A stretch of DNA of 64,000 nucleotides from Silvimonas amylolytica (GCF_014645555.1 NZ_BMLY01000001.1:825939-889938); one strand, 5' to 3'; numbered from the stretch's first letter, positions 27,834-39,788 are shown. Notes: generated by a model from the sequence alone, not told the origin. A program made the numbers and translations.

Positions 27834-29321
27834 TCAGCCACCCGCAGCCGGCGCACTGGCGGCATTTGCCACCGCGCCGTCCGCCTTGAGTGGGCCGCCC
27901 ACCGACTGGAACAACGCAGCGGTATCAGTCAGCCGTGTCGCGCTGGCCGTCCACATGTTCAGCTGGGTTTGCTGATATTGCAGTTGCGAAATCAGCAATG
28001 ACGCAAACGAGGTGCCACCCAGCTTGAAGCGTGCCTGAGTGAAGTCGAGCGAACGCTTGGCCGCATCCGCTGCATCGACCCGCGCTTGCAAGGCCAGCGC
28101 ATCCTGATCCAGCGCCTGCAGACTGTCAGACACATTCTTGAATGCGTTCAGCACCACCTGGCGATACTGCGCCAGCGAGGCATCCAGCCCGGCCTCAGCC
28201 GCCCGTTTTTGTGCACGCAACGAGCCGCCATGGAACAACGGCTGAGCCAGACCAGCACCAATGCTCCACAGACCATCATTGCCAAAACTGACCGTCTTGA
28301 AACTTTGCGACGCGAGCCCCAGGGAGCCCGTCAGCGTGATCTTGGGATAAAGATTGGCCGTGGCAACACCCACTTGCGCGGTTGCCGCATGGACCAGCGC
28401 TTCAGAGGCCTGGATATCAGGACGCGCACGCACCAGTTCAGAAGGCAAGCTCACCGGCAAATTGGTCGGCAGTTGCAAGTCCTCCAGCGACAGTTCCGGC
28501 GTACCGTTATCCGGCGTGCGGCCCAGCAACACCGCCAGTTGGGTCCGCGCTTGCGCCAGGGATTTGTTCAGGTCCGGCAGTGACGCCTTGATGGTGGCGA
28601 CCTGCGTTTGCTGGGTAGATACATCGGCTTGCGACACCGCCCCCAGCTTGAATTGCTTTTGCAGGATATCCAGCTGCGACTGCTGCAGATCGACCAGTTG
28701 TTTGGTCACCTCGACCTGCTTGCGCAGCGAGGCCTCAGTGATAGCCGCAGTAACGATATTGCCGGCCAGGGTCAGGCGTGCAGCTTCAAGTTGAAATTGT
28801 TGCGAATCAACTTGTGCGGCAGAGCTTTCCAGCTCACGACGATTGCCACCAAAAATATCCAGCGTGTACGACACGTTCACCGACGCGTTGTACAAGTTGT
28901 AGATATACGAGCCGCCAGTACCGGATGTCGCGGCCGAGATGCGATTACGCGATGCGCTCAAAGAACCGTCAACCTGCGGGAAGACAGTTGAACCGTACTG
29001 GGCGTTATAGTTTTCCTGAGCCTGACGCAGCGTGGCTTTCAGCTGGTCCAGGTTAGGGCTGTGGGCAAGGCCTTCAGCCACCAGTGCGTTGAGCTTGTCC
29101 GAACCAAACAGCGCCCACCAGTCATCCTGAACCTGGCCGGCGACGATCTGCTGGGCTGCGCCATCCAGACCTTTGCTGCTGACCGTCCGGGCCGCGACAG
29201 GCACCTGATTGTAACGTTGAGCTGCCGGGGCATCCGGCGATTTGAAATCAGGCCCGACCGCGCAACCGGCGATCATGGCAACGAGGGGAACGACGAGAAA
29301 ATGGCGAGGCACAACACGCAT
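27834..29321 (-). CDS. Outer-membrane efflux lipoprotein (NodT/OprM family)
   Basis: TolC-like channel of 495 residues and first gene of the operon. The lipobox is MIAGC in a type II signal peptide. Two OEP repeats follow, with the family phrase RARPDIQASEALVHAA in the second. Two adjacent ATGs (29324 and 29321) are possible; neither has a strong Shine-Dalgarno. Placing the outer-membrane factor before the adaptor and pump is unusual. The C-terminus ends in an Ala/Gly-rich tail (ANAASAPAAGG). Confidence 0.92.
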   Translation of the reverse strand: MRVVPRHFLVVPLVAMIAGCAVGPDFKSPDAPAAQRYNQVPVAARTVSSKGLDGAAQQIVAGQVQDDWWALFGSDKLNALVAEGLAHSPNLDQLKATLRQAQENYNAQYGSTVFPQVDGSLSASRNRISAATSGTGGSYIYNLYNASVNVSYTLDIFGGNRRELESSAAQVDSQQFQLEAARLTLAGNIVTAAITEASLRKQVEVTKQLVDLQQSQLDILQKQFKLGAVSQADVSTQQTQVATIKASLPDLNKSLAQARTQLAVLLGRTPDNGTPELSLEDLQLPTNLPVSLPSELVRARPDIQASEALVHAATAQVGVATANLYPKITLTGSLGLASQSFKTVSFGNDGLWSIGAGLAQPLFHGGSLRAQKRAAEAGLDASLAQYRQVVLNAFKNVSDSLQALDQDALALQARVDAADAAKRSLDFTQARFKLGGTSFASLLISQLQYQQTQLNMWTASATRLTDTAALFQSVGGPLKADGAVANAASAPAAGG

Positions 29322-29324
29322 CAT

Positions 29325-31812
<2,488 letters not shown>

Positions 31813-31829
31813 TCGGGTTGCTGCCAGCC

Positions 31830-31859
31830 AAAAAGCCCGACCGTTGAGTCGGGCTTTTT
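31830..31859 (+). terminator. Intrinsic terminator after fadH
   Basis: AAAAAGCCCGAC and GTCGGGCTTTTT arms with a 6-nt loop, 17 bp after the stop. Confidence 0.92.
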
Positions 31860-32011
31860 GATGCCCCTCACCGGCCAAAAACCACGACAGCGCGACGCCC
31901 ATCCCTTCAGCGTTGTACAAACCTCATCACCCACATACCCCTGGTTTGACAAGCCTGGCAGCGTTGGCGCACAGTGCCTGCTCCACCCCACTACCACAGG
32001 AGCACCCAAAG

Positions 32012-32053
32012 ATGCGTACAACTGATCTTGCCCTCCTGTCGGTCAACGCCTGA
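32012..32053 (+). CDS. Putative 13-residue leader peptide
   Basis: The frame reads MRTTDLALLSVNA and stops at TGA. AGGAG at 31998-32002 lies 9 nt before the ATG. It lies upstream of two strong hairpins and the rsgA-type gene, so translation of it could steer folding of the leader. It contains three Leu codons but no long run of one amino acid. I infer a leader peptide; chance cannot be excluded for so short a frame. Confidence 0.4.
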   Translation: MRTTDLALLSVNA

Positions 32054-32104
32054 GCGGGCGCGCTCTCTTTACCCTGATCTGAAGTCCTGCTGCTGTTGTC
32101 CGCC

Positions 32105-32142
32105 TGCCGTCACGCATTGCGTGTATCTGGCATGTGACGGCA
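32105..32142 (+). promoter_or_regulatory. Leader hairpin 1 (rsgA-type gene)
   Basis: Perfect arms TGCCGTCAC (32105-32113) and GTGACGGCA (32134-32142) around a 20-nt loop. There is no T-run, so it is not a terminator by itself. Confidence 0.5.
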
Positions 32143-32204
32143 TGCGCTGACAGCCCGCCACGATTTCTCGCCCTCCTCGGGCATGGCCGACCTCCCTCTT
32201 TCTT

Positions 32205-32228
32205 CGCTGCGTGACCAAATACGCAGCG
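32205..32228 (+). promoter_or_regulatory. Leader hairpin 2 (rsgA-type gene)
   Basis: Perfect arms CGCTGCGT and ACGCAGCG around the loop GACCAAAT, ending 48 nt before the start codon. Confidence 0.5.
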
Positions 32229-32276
32229 TGTGCCTGCGCGCGTCGCGGGCAGACCGGAACAGGAATAACGGACACC

Positions 32277-33356
32277 ATGCTTGAAGTCGCTTTCGACTAT
32301 CCGCAATTGCAATTGATTGGTCTGAACCAGACCGTGGTCAATCTGCTGTACACCCTTGATGAACAACCCACTCAACCTGCTGCGCTGATGCGCGTGGTGG
32401 AAATCCAGCGTGACTGTGTGACGCTACACGACGGCAATATGGAACACGCCGCCCGCGTACTCCCCTGGCTGATCGAATCACTACACGCCCATGCCAGCGC
32501 ACTGGCCGTAGGTGATTGGGTGATTACACAGACCAACGACCTTGGCGAACACTGGGTTGGCCAGCAACTCCCGCCCATCAGCCATCTGGCCCGCCGCGCC
32601 AACGATGGCCGGCGCCAACCACTGGCCAGCAATGTTGATACCGCTTTGCTGGTCATGGGGCTGGACCTGGATTTCAACCCACGCCGGCTTGAGCGCTATA
32701 TCGCGTTCACCCGTGCAGCAGGCATCAACGCCGTAGCGGTACTGACCAAGGCCGATATCAGCCCGGATGCCGGGGAAAAACTGGCAGAGCTACAGGCCCG
32801 CTTGCCAGCCGACATACCGATCCTGGCGATTAACGGGCTGGAAGAAGCAACCTGCCTGACCTTGATGCCATGGCTGGCGGCGGGGCAAACACTGGTTGTT
32901 TTGGGCAGCAGCGGTGCAGGTAAATCCACCCTCACCAATACGCTCAGTCAGTCAGATGACCAGGCTACGGGTGGCGTACGCAAAGGCGACGGGCGTGGCC
33001 GGCACACCACCACCGCGCGCTCATTGCATCGGCTACCCGGCGGCGCTTGCATTATCGATACGCCTGGGCTGCGTACCTGGCGGCCAGATACCGATGAGGC
33101 CGGCATCAACGCCGGGTTTGAGGATATCGACCAACTGGCAGCGCATTGCCACTTTCGGGATTGCCAGCATCGGGACGAACCTGGCTGCGCCGTACGTGAA
33201 GCAATTGCACCAGACCGGCTGCGTAACTATCACAAGTTGATTCGGGAAGCGCGACGTGGTCAGCAAACCGCACTGGAACGCAAAGCCGAAACCGCACGCT
33301 GGAAAGCCATTGGCAAAGCCGGTACTGCACGACACCGTGAAAAGCGCGGCGGCTAA
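32277..33356 (+). CDS. rsgA: Ribosome small-subunit-dependent GTPase A (RsgA/YjeQ family paralogue type)
   Basis: Circularly permuted GTPase that acts in late 30S assembly; 359 residues. An OB-like N-domain precedes the permuted motifs: G4 TKAD (157-160), then G1 GSSGAGKS (210-217), a GRGRHTTT switch, and G3 DTPG (261-264). The C-terminal zinc ligands are Cys291, Cys296, His298 and Cys304. The N-terminus and the segment NVDTALLVMGLDLDFNPRRLERY resemble the second RsgA-like family of proteobacteria rather than E. coli YjeQ itself. AGGA lies upstream of the ATG at 32277; an earlier GTG at 32211 lies inside the leader hairpin. A long structured leader precedes it. Confidence 0.9.
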   Translation: MLEVAFDYPQLQLIGLNQTVVNLLYTLDEQPTQPAALMRVVEIQRDCVTLHDGNMEHAARVLPWLIESLHAHASALAVGDWVITQTNDLGEHWVGQQLPPISHLARRANDGRRQPLASNVDTALLVMGLDLDFNPRRLERYIAFTRAAGINAVAVLTKADISPDAGEKLAELQARLPADIPILAINGLEEATCLTLMPWLAAGQTLVVLGSSGAGKSTLTNTLSQSDDQATGGVRKGDGRGRHTTTARSLHRLPGGACIIDTPGLRTWRPDTDEAGINAGFEDIDQLAAHCHFRDCQHRDEPGCAVREAIAPDRLRNYHKLIREARRGQQTALERKAETARWKAIGKAGTARHREKRGG

Positions 33357-33441
33357 TCGGGCGGGGGCGCCTGACCGGGCGCACCCTTCTTTTGCAAAAA
33401 TGGCCTGTTGAAACCGGCCAGACTTGATGAATAATCAATAA

Positions 33442-34335
33442 ATGAAAATCAGCACTGAAGAATTGCTGGCGTTTGTGACCGTCGTCGACACTGGGTCGAT
33501 CACCGGCGCTGCGCAGCAACTAGACCAGACCACGTCCGGCATCAGCCGGGCGCTGACGCGGCTTGAGCAAAAGCTGGCGACCACCCTGCTCAACCGCACT
33601 ACCCGGCGACTTGAACTCACCGAAGAAGGCCGGCTTTTTCTGGCCAATGCGCGCAAGATCATCGCCGCTATTGATGATGCAGAAGAAGAACTGGCGGTGC
33701 GCCGTGAACACCCCGCAGGGCGACTACGGGTGAATGGGGCGTTCCCATTTATCTTGCATGTGATCGTGCCGCTGGTTGCAGAGTTTCGTGAACGCTACCC
33801 AGGTATTGCACTGGAACTGAACGCCAGCGATACGATCATCGACTTGCTGGAACAGCGCACCGACATCGCCATTCGCCACGGGCAATTGCAAGACTCATCC
33901 CTGCACGCCCGGTTTATGGGGCATACCCGTTTGCGAGTCCTAGCTTCACCGGCTTATCTGGCCACACATGGCACACCAGAACATGTTGGCCATCTGGCCG
34001 ATCATTCGTTGATCGGATTCAGCCAGCCAGAGTCGCTCAATACCTGGCCACTGCGGCATGCCGAGGGTGATGGCTACACCATCACGCCAGCACTGGTGTG
34101 TTCCAGCGGTGAGTCCGTACTGCAACTGGCAGAACAAGACAATGGCATTGTGTGTTTGTCTGACTTCATGACCAGCAAGGCGCGATCGGCAGGCAGACTG
34201 GTCGAAGTCCTGCCGCAGTTCACCATGACCACCTTCCAGCCCATTCATGCTGTGTATTACCGCAACACCGGTTTATCGGCGCGGATTCGTTGTTTTCTGG
34301 ACTTCCTGGGCGAAAAACTGCCCGGCATGCTGTGA
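33442..34335 (+). CDS. LysR-family transcriptional regulator
   Basis: 297-residue LTTR. The N-terminal winged helix (residues 1-60) contains TGSITGAAQQLDQTTSGISRALTRLEQKL split as helix-turn-helix and linker, followed by LLNRTTRRLELTEEG. The effector domain (about 90-290) is of the type common in CrgA/YhjC-like regulators. It follows the GTPase gene by 85 bp on the same strand. LTTRs often control a divergent neighbour; there is none here, so its target is not evident. It may act on itself or elsewhere. Confidence 0.92.
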   Translation: MKISTEELLAFVTVVDTGSITGAAQQLDQTTSGISRALTRLEQKLATTLLNRTTRRLELTEEGRLFLANARKIIAAIDDAEEELAVRREHPAGRLRVNGAFPFILHVIVPLVAEFRERYPGIALELNASDTIIDLLEQRTDIAIRHGQLQDSSLHARFMGHTRLRVLASPAYLATHGTPEHVGHLADHSLIGFSQPESLNTWPLRHAEGDGYTITPALVCSSGESVLQLAEQDNGIVCLSDFMTSKARSAGRLVEVLPQFTMTTFQPIHAVYYRNTGLSARIRCFLDFLGEKLPGML

Positions 34336-34439
34336 ACTGCGCCGCAGCGACCAGCGCGGTCAAGCGGCAGACCTGAAGTGGCAGGGTAAACTGGCAGGCT
34401 TGAACACAAGAACAAACCCCGCAAGCCAAAGAGGACCAC

Positions 34440-34706
34440 ATGAATACCAAAACCCTGCTCATTGCCGCCGTACTGACTCTGGCGCTCACCGCCTGCAGCA
34501 AAATTACTGCCGAAAACTACGCCAAAATCGATACCGGCATGGCTCGCGCGGATGTAGTGCAAATCCTGGGTGAACCGGACAAAACCGAGAGCAGTTCACT
34601 CTTGGGGATTAGTGGTGAAAACGCGGTCTGGGAATCTCGCGGCACCGTCATCACCCTGCGCCTGGTCAACGGCGTGGTACTGACCAAAGATCTGCAAAAA
34701 CACTAA
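34440..34706 (+). CDS. Small lipoprotein, DUF3862/BamE-like
   Basis: 88 residues with a lipoprotein signal (lipobox ALTAC, Cys19). The mature part contains ENYAKIDTGMARADVVQILGEPDKTE, in two halves the classic SmpA/OmlA-type fold signature G-M-x5-V-x2-I-L-G-x-P. A beta strand pair (ENAVWESRGTVITLRLVNGVV) follows. It is shorter than BamE itself and probably a periplasm-facing lipoprotein of the DUF3862 group with unknown role. GAGGA lies just upstream of the ATG. Confidence 0.8.
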   Translation: MNTKTLLIAAVLTLALTACSKITAENYAKIDTGMARADVVQILGEPDKTESSSLLGISGENAVWESRGTVITLRLVNGVVLTKDLQKH

Positions 34707-34807
34707 GCGCCTGTTCACACACCTGCACCGTTCACTGGACGGCGCGGCCTGTTTTTCTGCGCCGCGCCGGTCTAGCCTGAGTCATGCCAGCCCGATGGAG
34801 TTCCGGC

Positions 34808-36442
34808 ATGACACGCAATACTCCCAACGAAGACTCGCTCAATCAGCCCCGCCCGCTGAATGAGTACAATCTGTTTCTGGCCGATCTGCCTTTGCGCGAA
34901 GCATTGGCGGCTGAGTCGCCAGCGAACGACTACAGCCAACTGTTAACGCGACTGGGCGCGCGCCTTGGCACACCCGAAACCTTTGAGCTGGGCCGCCGCG
35001 CCAACCAGCACAAACCGGCGTTGATCCGTTACGACGCCGGCGGCAGGCGCATTGATCGCGTGGATTTTGATCCCGCCTGGCATCGGTTGATGTCAGAGGT
35101 GACTGCGAGCCGTCTTCACAATGGCCACTGGGGCGACCCGGACGACTCCCCCGTGGCAAGAGCGGTGCGCTTTATGCTCCACGCGCAAGTCGAAGCCGGC
35201 ACCCTGTGCCCGGTGACCATGACCTACGGCGCCGTTCCCGTCTTGCAACGAACGCTCATGACCGAGAACGGACCCTGCGCGGACTGGTTATCACCCTTGC
35301 TCTCCCCGCTTTACGATTCGTCCGATGCCCCGGCTACCGCCAAACGTGGCGTATTGATTGGCATGGGCATGACAGAGAAACAAGGCGGCTCTGATGTGCG
35401 TGCCAATACCAGCGAAGCCACGCCGGCGGGCAATGGTATGTATCGCCTGAATGGTCACAAGTGGTTCTTTTCTGTGCCGCAAAGCGATGCGCATCTGGTG
35501 CTGGCCCAAGCGGCCGGCGGATTATCATGTTTTCTGCTGCCGCGCGTGTTGCCAGATGGCCAGCGCAATGGCATCGCGCTGGAGCGCCTCAAGGACAAAC
35601 TGGGTAATCGCTCCAATGCCAGTTCTGAGGTGGAGTTCCACAACGCGCTGGGCTGGCTGGTCGGCGAAGAAGGCAAAGGCGGTCGCACGATCCTGGAAAT
35701 GGGGGGCCACACGCGCTTTGACTGCGCACTGGGCAGCACCGGGTTAATGCGCCGGGCCTTGTCATTGGCGCTTTATCACGCTCGCCACCGCCGCACCTTT
35801 GGCAAGGTGCTGATCGAACATCCGCTGATGGCTTGTGTGCTGGCTGATCTGGCACTGGAGCTCGAAGGTTATACGGCGCTCTTGCTACGACTGGCCCGTT
35901 GGCGCCGCCCGCAGGCTGAACCGCACGAGCAAGCCCTGGCGCGCATTTTGACCCCCGCTGCCAAGTACCTGATCTGCAAACGAGGCGCGGGGTTCGTGGT
36001 CGAGACCATGGAGATCCTGGGCGGCAACGGCTACATCGAAGAAAGCGACTTGCCGCGCATTTACCGCGAGATGCCCGTCAACGCGATCTGGGAAGGCTCT
36101 GGCAACATCATGGCACTGGATGTCATGCGCGCTTTGGCCAAAGAACCTCAAACCCGGGATGCGCTGGAAAACTGGTTTGCCCCACTTGCCCGCGCACATC
36201 CGGCATTCGCGGTGGCATCCACGATCATTGCGCCCCTGCTGGCCACACCTGAAGAACACCGCATGCGAGATCTGGCCGAGCGCATCGTTCACCTGGCTTG
36301 TGCTGCCGTCTTGCTGGAAAACGGCAACGCAGCGATAGCGGACGCCTGGTGCCTTGGCCGGTTAAACGCCACTGTCAGCCAATATGGTGCGCAGGTGCGA
36401 GAGGCATCGTTACTGCTAAAACGGGCACTACCAGCGCTATAA
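34808..36442 (+). CDS. aidB: AidB-like acyl-CoA dehydrogenase (isovaleryl-CoA dehydrogenase type)
   Basis: 544-residue flavoprotein closely resembling E. coli AidB, which binds DNA and is induced by alkylation. The motifs VARAVRFMLHAQVEAGTLCP, GMGMTEKQGGSDV (186-198) and HKWFFSVPQSDAHLVLAQ are AidB hallmarks. The C-terminal region EILGGNGYIEESDLPRIYREMP and WEGSGN also match. GGAG 8 nt upstream selects the ATG at 34808. It is slightly divergent at the C-terminus, the DNA-binding part in E. coli AidB. No ada or alkylation-repair gene is adjacent. Confidence 0.92.
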   Translation: MTRNTPNEDSLNQPRPLNEYNLFLADLPLREALAAESPANDYSQLLTRLGARLGTPETFELGRRANQHKPALIRYDAGGRRIDRVDFDPAWHRLMSEVTASRLHNGHWGDPDDSPVARAVRFMLHAQVEAGTLCPVTMTYGAVPVLQRTLMTENGPCADWLSPLLSPLYDSSDAPATAKRGVLIGMGMTEKQGGSDVRANTSEATPAGNGMYRLNGHKWFFSVPQSDAHLVLAQAAGGLSCFLLPRVLPDGQRNGIALERLKDKLGNRSNASSEVEFHNALGWLVGEEGKGGRTILEMGGHTRFDCALGSTGLMRRALSLALYHARHRRTFGKVLIEHPLMACVLADLALELEGYTALLLRLARWRRPQAEPHEQALARILTPAAKYLICKRGAGFVVETMEILGGNGYIEESDLPRIYREMPVNAIWEGSGNIMALDVMRALAKEPQTRDALENWFAPLARAHPAFAVASTIIAPLLATPEEHRMRDLAERIVHLACAAVLLENGNAAIADAWCLGRLNATVSQYGAQVREASLLLKRALPAL

Positions 36443-36685
36443 GTTACGTGATGCATCAGCCATCTTCGCTCAGCGACGCTTTGACTTGTTCATGCTTCAT
36501 CTCACCGCTCATCCACTCTTTACACCCACACAGCAAGGCCAGCACAAACGGTGACAAAAACCCGCGTGAGAAAATGACAAGTGTTTAATACACTGCGAAA
36601 TAGTTTTAATAGTTTCTTTTGCAATTTCTTACCTGCTGCCTCGACCCCAAGCTGACCCGCGTCAGAATAAGGGCCGGCATAGATC

Positions 36686-37870
36686 ATGCGCGCCCTGACT
36701 GCCCTGTATTACAGGCAAAAGCCTGACCTCGCTTCCGCCGCCTTCCTGGTGGTGGCCTTTCTCACCGGTACCGCTGGCGCATTACAAGTCCCCACGCTCA
36801 GTTTGTTCTTGAGCAATGAAGTTGGTGTGCGCCCCTTTCTGGTCGGCACCTTCTACACCGTAAGCGCCATTATCGGCATTCTGATCAGCCAATGGCTGGC
36901 TCATCATTCCGACAAGGGCATTAACCGCCGCATGCTGATCGTGTGGTGCTGTTTGCTGGGTGCGCTAGGTTGCGTGCTGTTTGCGTTTGATCGCCACTAT
37001 TTGCTTCTGATTACGGTCGGCGTGGTGCTGGGAAGTTTCGGCGGCACGGGCAACCCGCAAGTGTTTGCGCTGGCCCGTGAACATGCAGATCACTCCGGCC
37101 GCGAAGCCGTGATGTTCAATTCAATCATGCGGGCACAGATTTCGCTGGCCTGGGTCATTGGCCCGCCGCTCGCCTTTGCCCTGGCCATTGGTTACGGCTT
37201 CCCGGCCATGTACCTGGGCGCATCGGCTGCCTTTCTGGGCTGTGCACTGATTGTCTGGAAGGTGCTGCCAGACCTGCCCCCCCGCAAACATCACGCTGCA
37301 TCGCATGCCCCGCGTGTGAGCTGGTGGCGCGATCCGCAAGTGCGGTTGCTGTTTATCGGCTGCACGCTGATGTGGACCTGCAACAGCATGTATTTGATCA
37401 CCATGCCGCTGTACATCACGCGTGATCTGGGTTTGCCAGAACGCACGGTCGGCATTCTGATGGGCACTGCTGCGGCACTGGAAATCCCCGCCATGCTGAT
37501 TGCGGGGTACTACACCCGCCGCTTTGGCAAGCGCAGCATGATGCGCTTTGCGACCGGAGCGGGCGTGTTGTTCTACATCTGCATGACGCTGATTTCCAAC
37601 GAGTACGCCATGATCGCCATGCAACTATTGAACGCGATTTTCATTGGCATCATTGCCGGGATCGGCATGTTGTATTTCCAGGATGTCATGCCCGGCCAGA
37701 TCGGCATGGCCACCACGCTGTTTGCCACCAGCACACGGACAGGTTCTGTTGTTGCCGGCGCGGTTGCAGGTTCAGTGGCTGAGTTGTGGGGTTATCACGC
37801 CGTCTTTTATGTGGCGGTGCTGAGTGTCTGTACGGCCCTGGTCTGCTGTTTCCGGATGAAGGACGTTTGA
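36686..37870 (+). CDS. SetA/SetB-like sugar efflux MFS transporter
   Basis: 394-residue 12-helix MFS exporter. The signature stretches VVAFLTGTAGALQVPTLSLF, NPQVFALAREHAD, GREAVMFNSIMRAQISLAWV and GMLYFQDVMPGQ match the E. coli SetA/SetB sugar exporters closely. In that family they relieve sugar-phosphate stress by exporting glucosides or lactose analogues. It lies 243 bp after aidB, in a separate transcription unit with its own terminator. No sgrR/sgrS-type regulator is beside it. Confidence 0.88.
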   Translation: MRALTALYYRQKPDLASAAFLVVAFLTGTAGALQVPTLSLFLSNEVGVRPFLVGTFYTVSAIIGILISQWLAHHSDKGINRRMLIVWCCLLGALGCVLFAFDRHYLLLITVGVVLGSFGGTGNPQVFALAREHADHSGREAVMFNSIMRAQISLAWVIGPPLAFALAIGYGFPAMYLGASAAFLGCALIVWKVLPDLPPRKHHAASHAPRVSWWRDPQVRLLFIGCTLMWTCNSMYLITMPLYITRDLGLPERTVGILMGTAAALEIPAMLIAGYYTRRFGKRSMMRFATGAGVLFYICMTLISNEYAMIAMQLLNAIFIGIIAGIGMLYFQDVMPGQIGMATTLFATSTRTGSVVAGAVAGSVAELWGYHAVFYVAVLSVCTALVCCFRMKDV

Positions 37871-37912
37871 TCCCGCTCGATCTGCCATATTGATACTGCT
37901 GCGTCTTACCCG

Positions 37913-37945
37913 AAACGGCCCGCTTTTTGCGGGCCGTTTTGTTTT
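37913..37945 (+). terminator. Intrinsic terminator after the SetB-like gene
   Basis: AAACGGCCCGC and GCGGGCCGTTT arms with a 5-T loop, followed by TGTTTT. Confidence 0.92.
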
Positions 37946-37970
37946 GCCCCTCTTCCGCATCAAATATTAG

Positions 37971-38113
37971 ACATTTAGTAAAACAAGTAAGTGTAAAACG
38001 AAAATTTCAGACTTTATTTCCAAATTTGTTTGACAAAAAAGTATTTAAACCACTAAATTTGACAATAACTCAGTGAGTTTTTCGACAATTTATACATTTA
38101 GTCTAACAAGCAA
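37971..38113 (+). promoter_or_regulatory. A/T-rich leuA control region with an imperfect direct repeat
   Basis: Two 20-bp copies, ACATTTAGTAAAACAAGTAA (37971) and ACATTTAGTCTAACAAGCAA (38094), agree at 17 of 20 positions and are 123 bp apart. A partly inverted ACTAAAT element sits at 38052. TTGACA at 38030 and 38059 are possible -35 boxes. The second copy lies just before the leuA ribosome site. Confidence 0.55.
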
Positions 38114-38128
38114 CCCCAGGAGACCACC

Positions 38129-39778
38129 GTGCATCCGAATCCTGCCAGCAAGTACCGTGCATTCAGTCCGATCGCCCTGCCTGACCGTACCTGGCCCGAT
38201 CAGCGCATCACTCATCCACCCGTATGGATGAGTACAGACCTGCGCGACGGCAACCAGTCGCTGATCGATCCCATGAATGCCGAGAAAAAGCTGCGCATGT
38301 TCAAAACACTGGTGCAGATTGGTTTCAAGGAGATTGAGGTCGCCTTTCCCTCCGCCTCGCAGACGGATTACGACTTCGTGCGCAAGCTGATTGAAGAACG
38401 CCTTATTCCGGATGACGTCACCATTGAGGTACTCACCCAGTCACGTGAAGACCTGATCAAGCGCAGTGTAGAGTCGCTGGTGGGCTCCCGCCGTGCCATC
38501 GTTCATTTGTATAACCCCACCGCGCCGGCCTGGCGTCGAATCGTGTTCGATACTGATCGCGAAGGCGTAAAACAACTGGCACTGGAAGGCACGCGCCTCG
38601 TCCGCCAGTTCACCGAGCAGTACCCGGAAACCGAATGGGTGTACCAGTACTCCCCCGAGACCTTCACCGCGACTGAGCCCGAATTTGCCCTTGAAGTCTG
38701 CAACGCCGTCATCCAGGCGTGGCAACCCACGCCAGAGCGCAAGATGATCATCAACTTGCCGGCAACCGTGGAAATGTCCACACCCAACACGTACGCTGAC
38801 CAGATCGAATGGATGAGCCGCAATCTCGATCGCCGCGACAGCGTGATCTTGTCCGTGCACCCGCATAACGATCGAGGCACGGCAGTGGCCGCCGCAGAAC
38901 TGGCCGTCATGGCCGGCGCCGATCGGGTTGAAGGTTGCTTGTTTGGCAATGGCGAGCGCACCGGTAATGTCGATCTGGTGACACTGGGCATGAACCTCTA
39001 CAGTCAGGGCATCCATCCTGGCCTCGATTTCAGCCAGATCGACACCATTCGTGAAGTGGTCGAGTACTGCAACCAGCTGCCGGTACACCCCCGCCACCCC
39101 TACGCAGGGGACCTGGTCTACACCGCGTTCTCTGGCTCACACCAGGACGCCATCAAGAAGGGCCTTGCCAAACAAAAGCCGGATGAATTCTGGGAAGTCC
39201 CCTATCTGCCGATCGACCCGGCCGATGTAGGCCGCAGCTATGACGCCGTGATCCGCGTCAATAGCCAGTCAGGCAAGGGTGGCGTGAGTTTTGTGCTGCA
39301 GCAGGAATACGGCTTTGAAATGCCGCGCCGTATGCAGATTGAATTCAGCCGTGCCATCCAGCGCGTGTCGGATGAAACCGGCCGCGAGATCACCGGCGCC
39401 GATATCCACGACATTTTCACCCAGGAATATCTGCGCGCCGTAGAACCGTGGACGTACTATGCCCACCATTTGCATAGCGCAAAGACGGGTGGTGTCGCTA
39501 TCACGGCTGACATCGCACTGGCCGGCCAGCGCGTGCAATTGAATGGTGAAGGCAAAGGGCCGCTGGAAGCCTTTGTGCGCGCCCTGGATGGCAAGGCGCA
39601 TATCGTGGAATACCACGAACACTCACTGGGCAAAGGCGAAGACGCCCGCGCGGCGTGTTATGTCGAACTGCGCGTGCCGGACGGCCGCACGCTGTATGGT
39701 GTAGGTGTCGACAGCGACATCGTGACAGCGGCCATCAAGGCCGTGCTGAGCGGGATGAACCGGGCCGCCAAAGCCTGA
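38129..39778 (+). CDS. leuA: 2-isopropylmalate synthase, LeuA type 2
   Basis: First committed step of leucine synthesis: condenses acetyl-CoA with 2-oxoisovalerate. The 549-residue form is the type-2 LeuA found in actinobacteria, fungi and some proteobacteria. The DRE-TIM barrel begins with STDLRDGNQ (Asp40 binds metal) and has the metal ligands His244 and His246 in [11 protein letters not shown]-terminal LeuA dimer/allosteric domain begins at about residue 420, so leucine feedback inhibition is expected. The start is GTG with CAGGAGA upstream. It stands alone, without leuBCD. The A/T-rich upstream region bears a repeated 20-bp element. Confidence 0.95.
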   Translation: MHPNPASKYRAFSPIALPDRTWPDQRITHPPVWMSTDLRDGNQSLIDPMNAEKKLRMFKTLVQIGFKEIEVAFPSASQTDYDFVRKLIEERLIPDDVTIEVLTQSREDLIKRSVESLVGSRRAIVHLYNPTAPAWRRIVFDTDREGVKQLALEGTRLVRQFTEQYPETEWVYQYSPETFTATEPEFALEVCNAVIQAWQPTPERKMIINLPATVEMSTPNTYADQIEWMSRNLDRRDSVILSVHPHNDRGTAVAAAELAVMAGADRVEGCLFGNGERTGNVDLVTLGMNLYSQGIHPGLDFSQIDTIREVVEYCNQLPVHPRHPYAGDLVYTAFSGSHQDAIKKGLAKQKPDEFWEVPYLPIDPADVGRSYDAVIRVNSQSGKGGVSFVLQQEYGFEMPRRMQIEFSRAIQRVSDETGREITGADIHDIFTQEYLRAVEPWTYYAHHLHSAKTGGVAITADIALAGQRVQLNGEGKGPLEAFVRALDGKAHIVEYHEHSLGKGEDARAACYVELRVPDGRTLYGVGVDSDIVTAAIKAVLSGMNRAAKA

Positions 39779-39788
39779 GTGCAATCAC

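Larger units (their letters stand above)
31860..32276 (+). promoter_or_regulatory. Long structured leader of the rsgA-type gene
   Basis: About 415 bp between the fadH terminator and the GTPase start. A TTGACA at 31946 could be a -35 element. Downstream are, in order, a 13-codon frame with a good ribosome site (32012-32053), a perfect 9-bp stem (32105-32142) and a perfect 8-bp stem (32205-32228). Only 48 nt separate the last stem from the GTPase ATG. This looks like a regulatory leader, possibly a translation-dependent attenuator. I could not match it to a known riboswitch class. Confidence 0.45.

Noticed and set aside
32071-32083. ACCCTGATCTGAA segment resembling the TPP-riboswitch core
   Set aside because: The partner CTGAGA element and the rest of the THI-box are missing, and the downstream gene is not thiamine-related.
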